DNA of 64,000 bases from Dimorphilus gyrociliatus (taxonomy: Eukaryota > Annelida > Polychaeta > Dinophilidae): assembly GCA_904063045.1 (NCBI GenBank), contig CAJFCJ010000007.1, positions 1,112,819 through 1,176,818 on the forward strand. Direction: 5' to 3'. The translations under genes were made by a program, and so were the position numbers. The stretch's first letter is position 1. Each line of letters begins with the position of its first letter. The notes below the pieces were generated by a model. The model had not been told where the DNA came from, did no database searches, and worked only from the letters and a program-made list of their open reading frames with translations. This document shows positions 55,053 to 64,000 of this stretch, piece after piece.

Positions 55053-55769
55053 GACGAAGAACGGGAATGCAATGCGGCAGGAGAACTCTCTCAAGTTTTA
55101 GGCGGCCAGTCGGCAACGAGCCGTAGTGCGCATGTGCATATTATGTATATCAATAATGCATAATTATCATAATCAGATTGAAGGCGAGGCTCGCTATTGG
55201 TCTGAGGCTCTGAGATGCAGGGAGGTGCATATGATCTTATCCGCTCTCCGCAATACACTGACAAAAACTGAAGCTGTTGTAGCGCCCTCTAGCCGCATCT
55301 TACGTCATACTCAATATGTTGTCACTACTCGGACATATATAGTATAGTGTATACTGGTTTTATAAGCGTATTAAAACGAACGAGAGTATTAAAAGAAAAA
55401 AAAGTAGGGGGAGGGTGTTCGAGAATAAAAAATGTACTTTCCCGCGCGAAAAAATAGATCATTTTTCTTAAACATCTGTCATCGTTCGATTGTCATAAAA
55501 GCTACAAGATGCAGATGCCGAAGCAGTATTCAACGCGATTTACGTTTGTTTTACGGCGGACGGTGTAGAACCTGATATTTCAATTATGTACAACATTTTT
55601 TTCCTCTACTGTTTACTTGCTGATTTATGTCTGATATGAGTTCAAGATGGTCGAATTGCGTGCAAAATATGGAATTGTGTTGGAAGTGGTATAAGAAGTA
55701 CAGGGAAGAGTGTGTTGTTGTATATGTGTGTGGAATAGTAAGGGAGATGAGTAGGGTCAGGATTGGCGG

Positions 55770-55860
55770 AGGGGGTAGGGAGAGAGGGGGCAGCAAGGGG
55801 GGGGTAGGGAGGAGAGGAGGGGGGTTTAAAGAAAAAAAAAGGGGGGTAGGGGGGCTTGGG
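55770..55860 (+). other. G-run cluster, potential G-quadruplex
   Basis: At least six runs of four or more G on the plus strand within 90 bp, embedded in a longer purine tract. The gene-sense (minus) strand is C-rich. Confidence 0.6.
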
Positions 55861-58800
55861 ATACAATAAAGAAGGGGTAGAAAAAAAGAGGGGGGGAATG
55901 AGATAGAGAAAGAGAGAAGGTTTTCTTGGATGATGAGGGGGAGTATACAAATGAGATATCTTGAAAGAGAGTTGAGTGAAGAGGTGATGGAATTAGGTGG
56001 TAGGATTAAATTAATAAACTATAAACTTATAAATTAATTATTTACTTAAATTAAAAAAAAAAAAGAAAAAAAAACATTGGAATTATTAACTATATAGGTT
56101 ATTTTCTTTGGCGCGGTTGGCGCGCTTTTCGGTCGAAAATTTAATTAGCTAGAGCTAGTACTATGCGCTAGCGGCGGTATGTATAACTAATACTAATAGT
56201 AAGAAATCGAAGGAATTGAAATAAGAGGGATCTGGACTAAGCGATGGGAGGAGGGAATCAATGGTAGTCGAGTCGCAGGTGCGTTTATAGAAGGGCAGCA
56301 TAATTCTGAGATTTGTGACTCTCCTGAGAAAATGATGCGCGATTCTATAGCGAGAACAAACTGAAATCGTAGCTTGTTTACATTGGCAGTCGGCGTAGGC
56401 TTTAACGGCATTTTATTGGAGGCGGCTTTCGTAAAAATGCAAACAATAACGACTTGAGGAACGAGTTCATATTCGAAAGTTTTTCTTTTCTCCTTTTCCA
56501 ATATAATGTATAAATAAAAAAAATACCTAAAATATACATAAATACTTTCATACGATGGCTGGCTTTTATAATGGTGAAAGTTTGGAAAATATTTAATTCG
56601 AATGGAATTTCGCCTCTTACGTAATCGTGCCGTAGCTCGGTCATATTGGCGTCATATTTAACAATCAGCCTAAATTACGCCGCTTACCGTCCGTTCTTTG
56701 TATGGCGAAAAAAATCGCGTAATATTACGCAATATTCGAAATGCGCGTGTTTTTTTCGCTTTAAAATAAAAAAAAAAAAGAAAAGAATAAAGAATAAAAC
56801 AAAAGAATAAAAGAATAAAAGAACGAAAGAAAAGAATGTCGAAGGAGGAGGAAAAAAAAAAAAAAACAAAAAAAAAAAAATTTAATGAGTAAAAAGAAAA
56901 AAAAATAGAAAGAAGAAGGACGACGTTTGGCATTTTATCTATCTGTATGACCTTTCTACTTTTATATATATATATATAATAAATAAATATATATTTATAT
57001 AAAATTTTACATATTTGCGAATAATATATCTATATATATTTAGTATATATCTTTTATAAATTTGTATTTATATATAAATAATATAGACTTGACTTTTTTT
57101 CTCTTTTTAGATTGTAGTATTGTAATATTGAAAGTAAATAGTTTGTGGAGATTTATATATATATATATATCTATATACAAAGTAATTTACTTTGAAAAGT
57201 GCATCTATATATATTGAAATTTACGTTTTGTATAATTATTTAAATAAGGACATATGTACATGAATATACATATATATATATATATGTTTCGATCACTTGT
57301 ATATATGTATATATTGCAATATATATACATTTACGACGCATCTGTCAACTAAAAGGCGACAAGTTTATGCGAGCATTACCCCAAATACGCGCGTATATAT
57401 GCACGCTGTCGGTCGTCTTTGTTCTGGACAGCGGTCACGTCGCAGGTGGCGCTGCCTAAATATAAAAAACATGCCTTTTACCCGTAATATTACGTCATAT
57501 ATTGGGTCGGCTTGTATACGTATATTAGATAGTCATCTTAAAAAATTCGGCGTTTAACCGCCTCGAAAAGTCGGAAGGAATCAGCGCTTTTGCCTATCGA
57601 ACGCTTTATCTCTGATGCATAGCCCCGAATATATGTTAAAGTATATGCAGACGGTCTGCAGGGGATAGGGAATGGAATTTTTATGATTCGCCATTACTTA
57701 TCATGCAAGGCCATCTGTTTCATATCAGCCATAGTCTGAGATCTGTACTCAATCAAAACACCAATATTTCTGCTTTTATATATTTACGTATAGATTACGC
57801 AATTTCTGTCCGAAAATCCGGTTAGCGAGAGTCGGCTGCGGCATGCTTTGAACATTACTTTTCGAACGCAACTATTACGCAACCCTCCATTCTTTTTCCA
57901 CCCTCATTAACATGCAAATTCTTTTCCTATAATTGGCGCCGCAGACCTCTCTAGCCGACGGCGAAAAGTAGGAAGATGTTGTAAATCAAAACTGAAAAGG
58001 CAGGCCGTAAGTTTTGCAGATGTTTGCAGTTGGTGGAAAATTTTGCAGTGACGCGCTACCGTCAGCAGAAGACGTCAATCATACGCTGCGCTTTATAAAA
58101 CATGCGTACTAGACGACTATTGGCGGGCGCCAACTAGTTCATATTCATAATCATATTCATACAGCATAGCGTGGGTGAGGCCTATTCTACTTTATCATCC
58201 AATCAAAAAACGCCTTTCGCCGTCCTATTTCTTTCGTCTTTGTTACGTAATATAGATTAGAATAAATGTATAGGTTTTTCCAAAAGGTTTATACAGAACC
58301 GTTAAAACATGCATAGGCCTACAAATTAAAATAAAAATAAATTTTAAGAATATGTATTAAATAAAAAAAACAGTAATAAAAAGAAGAAAAAACAAGTCTA
58401 TTAGAAGTTAAAAACATATGTATATTTCGTAAAAAGCATTTTTTAACCTAAAAATTGTTTTATATATAAATGGCTTCTTCTCCATTCGTCAATCAATCCA
58501 TATTTCGTTTACCTTCTTTCTTTTATCACTTACATTTCTTTTCTTTCTATCTCTTTTGTTGCTTTTCGAAAAAGTACAAATATACACTTTAAATATATAT
58601 CTATATAAATACATGTATACATCTGTCAGGAAATATTTATTTAAATATGTATAATGTCTTATTTACTTTACTTTAATATTCCAAAAATACACCTACGTGT
58701 GTATGTTTAATTCTATTATACGTGTACAGTGTATTTATAAGACATAATCAAAGTAAAAATAGAGTATATAGATTGATTTAACAGGATTCAATGAATGACA

Positions 58801-60429
58801 GGAAAGACAGAAACAATAGTGGGAAGAGTGAGCGGGAAAATAGGTGGAAAAGGGAGAGAGAATGAAGAGGAAACGAGGCAGAAAAATATGTTCTTGAAAC
58901 ATTATATAAAGATGGTATATATACAAATTAGCGTAATCCAGTTCGATTAAACAGGCGACTATTCTAGCTTTGTTTATTTTCAATATATGCAGCGCGTATG
59001 AGGTCAACTTTTGACATTTAAAAAAGCGTGCTGCCCAACGAATAGCAGCTGCGTATTAAACAGTCCCGCCGCCATCTTTTTAGGGTATATAGACTACTTT
59101 TGCAGTACATATATCCATATCCGTAAACCTAATTAGACGTACATTCTACACCTATAAATAGTTATTTTAAAAGTCTTATATGACTCAAGTAAATGGAAAT
59201 CGTATAAATTTATGCATTGTTTGTAGGTTGTAAAATTTTTTTTTCCTTCTTTTTCAAAGTAATAAGCATAAACATATATATATTTAGAACGCAAAGAAGG
59301 AACTGTATTCCTCGAGCAAATTCCTACTGTACGATATTAGTTTTATTATGTTACGCGTGTGGTTTATATTGAGAACAAATTAATATTTAATGTATAAAAG
59401 TATATGTTGTATGTTTTCTTTAAGTGACGAATAAGTAAAATTAGGATAAAAGAATTCGTAAGTATTTTACTAGAAAATGGTAAATAGGAATGAGGAAGAG
59501 AATTTAGCGAAAAGGGAGAGGATGGGTTGGAATATATATATATATAAATATGTGTGGAGAGAAAAAGAGACAGTGAGAGAGAGAGAGAGAGAAAAAAAAA
59601 GCTAGGAGCGTAAAGAGTGTAGAGAAGAAAATCTTCTTCATATCGATTACAAAACGCGCGAATGGTTCGGACGACAACGCCCGACGCTCTCTCTGCCTAT
59701 AGAGGAAATCATCATGCACCTCACGACGCTACGACACTGATGCAGAACGTAATTACTGCAGAAATAATTGCAGTCCGCCTCACTCTACATTGCAGTGTCT
59801 ACTGCGCGCGTCGTCTAATTGATGCCGTCGCACGCCTTTCCTTTATCGGCCGACGTCTTTATCGCGACAGGTGTAAGGTGCATGTTGTACATGCTAGCTT
59901 ATGTAGCTCAGCGTGATTAAACAAATTTATTCAGTTTTATTGTTTATTTATAACAAAATCTATACTCAAGTAATTAGTCGTACCTTTGCAGTACATTTTA
60001 ATAAAATATCATTTTTTTTCAATCTTATTAATCTATGTATATACATAATAAGTCCTCTGCACGACATCATAAAAAACCAAATAATATACATATAAGAGAA
60101 CATATAAGAGAAAAAAAAAGAGAAAAAAACGCGCACCGATTGACGAGTCTTTTGTCTGCCTCATTGCAGTTTCTACCATTAATCAAAATTTCCTGCAGAC
60201 ATCTCATTGCTGATATTGATTGGCGGCTAATAGATGGTGCCGAGGTGCTTGTTTGCGCCACCAATGCACGCACCTTGCCCATTTCAGAACGGGTCGTCAT
60301 CTTGATAGATGTTCATTTCGATTTCAAATGTACTTTTTTTTTTCTTCCTAGTTGTTTTTCTCTCCTCATTTTTTTCATTTCTCTTCTTTTCTTCTTTCTC
60401 TCCTTCCTCTGTCCCCCCTCCCTCCCTTT

Positions 60430-60454
60430 CTTTCTCTCTCTCTCTCTCTCTCTC
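60430..60454. repeat. TC microsatellite
   Basis: TC repeat in the SALL 5' flank. Confidence 0.85.
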
Positions 60455-62082
60455 ACTCTACTCTTTTACTCAACCTCTCTCCCTCTATCTAACTATCTAT
60501 CTGGCTCGCTACGTTTTCTTTTTCTTTATATCCCCCCGTCCCCCCCTTAAAACTTAGTCATTATTCCTATCATAGATTTTTTTTTTTTTAATTTTCGCCG
60601 ATCTCCTTCCAACCTTTCCCGCCCCTTTGCTACTACTCCATATACATACATAATGCATAGCGTATCTTTTACAATGAAACGTATATATACAGTATATAAT
60701 AAGCGTTAGTCTGTTACCTGTATATCATTTGTACTGTTTATGTACAGTATAATGGAAGTAATAGAGAAAAAAAATTAGATGTTTATGTTTATGCCATATG
60801 TATGGAGTTTTTACAATATTAATATTGTTAATATTATTAATATTACTATTAGTGCTATTTAAATAATTATGTGTAGTGTATCTTGATTCTTTACGCTTAT
60901 CCTTTCCACTATACATAAACCGATATCTCTCATCATGGCCGCCCGGCTAAACTCGTTAGCGACCATACTCGCTCCGACTAGACAAACTCGGCATCGCTCT
61001 TCTCTTTACATTTGCAGATCAATGATGACGTCAACGAAGTCTTAGAAGGCGCATTATAGATTATATTTGCAATTTATCTGACAATTTTCTACTCGGTCGT
61101 TTCCTTATCAGCATAATGTTTGCTTTTGCGATTTTTTTTCCTTCTCTTTTTTCCCCCATTCCACCTTACTAACCCTCTGATTTTTTTTGGCGCTATTTTC
61201 TTGTTTATTTTTTTTTACCATTGTCTTCCATTCTATCGATGTAGTCAATTCTAGAGCACAAACAATACAATAATTGTACAGCAATAATCGGTGTTGTATA
61301 AACAGCACTTGACCCGTTACAACGGCGTTGACAGGTTAGTTGATAGACTAAATACAATTAGCGAGTTGGCGTCGATGACGTGTATACAGCTGTATATATA
61401 CTTGAATGTGTATAAGCGCGTCTGTGTACATACAAATGTATACATTTATGCTATGTACCAAATAATTATACCTGTGTAGTCTTTTGTTTCGCCGTAATAG
61501 ACACGTATTCAATCTAAATGATCTCTAAATATTTCTTTTGAGTTTACTTTTTCGCTTCTTTCTTAATTTTCTTTCTTCGTTCTCCCCATTTTCTATCGTT
61601 CTTTCTTCATTTTCTGATAGGCGATTCCCTGTACCTTTTCTCCTTTTATTCTTGCTCTCTTTTTCCTTCGGCTTTCACCCCCCCTCGTTTACCTATAGAA
61701 ATGGGAAGGAAGAAAGAATTGAGCTGAGAATAAAAAGGTGAGAAAGACGTCAATCTAGATAATTAGAGATTATTATAGGCTTTATCGGTATGGAGAAGCC
61801 GACTAAAAAGTAACAATTAAATGGAAATATGATGCATTTCTACGTATAATCAGCCAGCCGTGATATAAAAGCAAATATGACAAGCGTCAAGTCTACTGCA
61901 AACACGATCGACGGCCCTTTGATGCGTTGCGTTCGGGCGCGAATTTCTTTGCAGTCGCCGCCCGCTGATAAATGCGTTTGGCATTTGAACGTTAGCAATA
62001 TGAATTTTCCGCAAATTACACACTACATCGAGCTCGACATAACAAACGCATAAAGGGAATGCATGAAAGAGCGAAAAGCTTA

Positions 62083-62084
<2 letters not shown>

Positions 62085-62116
<32 letters not shown>
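62085..62116. repeat. TC microsatellite
   Basis: About 16 TC units; a second short TC run lies at 62208-62224. Confidence 0.9.
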
Positions 62117-62119
<3 letters not shown>

Positions 62120-64000
62120 CGCTCATTCTATATCTGACCGTCATTCTCTCAATTTTTATTCTCTAGTTTATTTTCTATTTATATATAGATCTTTCCGCTC
62201 TCTCCCCTCTCTCTCTCTCTCTCTTCGCTCCCTTCCTCTGTTTCTTATCCTATATATTTGTATGTCTCTCTCTCATTCTATTTGTCTCTGCGCGTTTCGC
62301 TTACTTCTTGTTTTTCTCCTATTTAGTTGATGTCCTTTTATAACTGACTCTTTCGAATAAACTCGAAGAAGCCGTCAACGAAAAAACGAAGATTTATAAT
62401 CTAATACCCCAAGCGCTGCAGAGCAAGAAGTCGTTCCCCCTTCTATTCCACCCTTACCCTCTCCCTCTAGTCGATATATGAAAATTAAATCCCACTATTA
62501 GATTGCTGTCAGGAAGAGGGTGTTCGCTGTCGGAACTCGAATGAACAAGTTGACCTCGCATGACCCGCCACTGTAAATACGCGTCGCTTTGAGTGATGGA
62601 TGCGTAAGGCGTCTAAAGTGACGCGGCTTTGTCGTCGACGGCAACCCGTCCGCAGCTTCCTATGTATGACAATGAAATATGGTTCTCGACTGATTTGTAT
62701 GGTAATCTATATATGTTTTGTGTTTTGATAAAAAGAAAGAAAACGTATCATTTATAAATTATATATAATTGTATCAATCCGATTGGCGTTAGCAAGTGCG
62801 TCGGAGGCTGTTGAATATTTGAAAGGGGCGGCAACTGGGCGGAAGCGAAACGTCCCCGGTGACAGTTGGATTGGCGATGAAATTAATGCTCATAGAATGT
62901 ACGTGCATGTGTACATGTCCTAGAATCCGTAATATTAATAAATATAAAGATATATAATATACACGCACCTTTATGAAATCGCATAACTGATAGAACAATA
63001 ATTATAAAAGCGCCACTGAAGCCTTTTAAGGCTGATGAAATGTCAGCTCTATTTGATTTACACTTGCAAACTGCGTAACCCTGCCGCCCCGATGCGGAAC
63101 GTACGCACGCACTGATGTATATTTTGTACATGCAACTATATAGTAATAAATCATAGAAGGCCTATAATTCAATCCATGCATCTTGCACATTACATAAACA
63201 GATATATTTCATTTATGTTGCGCATATACAAGTATATATATACATTGTTTTTAATTTATAACTCCCAATACATTAATATATCTATAAGCAATTATAACTG
63301 CCAAAGATATATATATATATGTATACAGTATATAAGTCGGTCGCAACAAATCTATTCATGTTAAGATTTGTCACTGATTCTATCTCATATAAGAATTTGT
63401 TAATATATGCATATATATGCAGATATGTATATATTAATTTATGTATATAGGCATATATTATATATAATAAGACGAATATGTACACGCCTCATTTCCACTC
63501 CCGCCTTATACAATCGGAATGTCATATTATGTAAATAGATACGATGGCGGTACAAAGAGAAAAATGATTTATGTATATACAAAAGCAGTTACACAATCGC
63601 GGAATGCCAAAATCCCCAAACTCTTCCATCATCTATAAAACATACAGACAAACTTTTCCAAACATCCTGATGTATAGTTGTGCGTATTTTGTAAAAATTT
63701 ACAATTAAACTTATTCATTAATTGTCAAATATATCATTTCTTTTGTTCTTTTCCTCATATATTTAGATGTATACATATATTGTAAATATATATATATATA
63801 TACACCTATATATACATAGTCATATGTTTTTTATATAATTAATCTTTTAAATGGAACAATACGAACTGTATATTTAAATAAATTTATATGTTTTCGATAT
63901 TCTATATAAAGGACATAAAAAAAAAGAAATACACAGTAGGCCTATAATCAAGAAAATTAATTGAAAAGATCGAGTATGAAACGCGGCTTTTAATTAATTT

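Larger units (their letters stand above)
55053..64000. other. Gene-free 5' flank of SALL
   Basis: About 9 kb with no recognisable coding sequence on either strand. It contains CTCF-like motifs (55279-55294, 57442-57457), a G-rich purine tract (55730-55930) and TA-rich patches (56957-57180). It also has GA and TC repeats (59573-59594, 60430-60454, 62085-62116, 62208-62224), a CRE (61026-61033) and several AGGCCTATA motifs. The size and position fit a developmental regulatory domain. The next gene lies outside the window. Confidence 0.55.

Noticed and set aside
58091-58100. TATA box CTTTATAAAA in the SALL 5' flank
   Set aside because: No coding sequence or splice donor follows it on the plus strand.
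59890-59915. TGTAGCTCAGCGTG, resembling a tRNA A box
   Set aside because: No B box, no anticodon or acceptor stem within 90 bp.
60035-60557. Plus-strand frames of 171 and 82 codons, Leu/Ser/Phe-rich
   Set aside because: They run through a CT-rich low-complexity tract and show no protein signature.

Overview
The window is nuclear DNA from a small-genome invertebrate animal. Eleven protein-coding genes lie in 64 kb. Most introns are about 50-80 bp with GT-AG ends, the flanks are AT-rich, and dinucleotide microsatellites are common. Every gene is a bilaterian family (SALL with an MSRRKQ start, FoxC, MORC, hormone-sensitive lipase, AXDND1, P-glycoprotein, tissue-type alkaline phosphatase). A compact spiralian, such as a miniature annelid, would fit, but the species is my guess. 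Exon coordinates were worked out by hand from splice sites and reading phase. For MORC, ATP synthase beta, the double alkaline phosphatase, AXDND1 and SALL the exon lengths add up to an intact frame from start to stop.

Layout. 146-2455 (-): intronless protein with 17 C2H2 fingers. 3402-7398 and 9187-13165 (-): two tandem P-glycoprotein (ABCB) genes, nearly identical in their nucleotide-binding halves and diverged in their membrane halves. 13166-18552: non-coding DNA with a strong hairpin and repeats. 18553-19854 (+): intronless FoxC. 19855-24856: non-coding, with AT and GA microsatellites. 24857-28216 (-): hormone-sensitive lipase. 28802-31395 (-): MORC3/4-like GHKL ATPase, head-to-head at 103 bp with ATP synthase beta (31499-36644, +). 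Intron 3 of ATP synthase beta contains a complete intronless SLC28-type transporter (33523-35271, +). 37431-41160 (+): one reading frame with two complete alkaline phosphatase domains. 41558-46023 (-): AXDND1-like axonemal coiled-coil protein in 15 exons. 48608-55052 (-): Spalt/SALL in three exons. 55053-64000: no gene seen; probably the 5' regulatory region of SALL.

The genes are mostly unrelated housekeeping and tissue genes. The two developmental regulators, FoxC and SALL, are surrounded by most of the non-coding DNA, while the other genes are packed tightly (103 bp between MORC and ATP synthase starts, 397 bp between the alkaline phosphatase and AXDND1 stops).

The most unusual observations are: the double alkaline phosphatase polypeptide; the intron-nested nucleoside-transporter relative, in which all the canonical nucleoside-contacting residues I recall are replaced; homogenisation of the ABCB pair restricted to two blocks ending near the nucleotide-binding-domain boundaries; and a Spalt protein missing the first finger of its first finger pair. 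No CRISPR array, tRNA, rRNA or intact transposon was seen.
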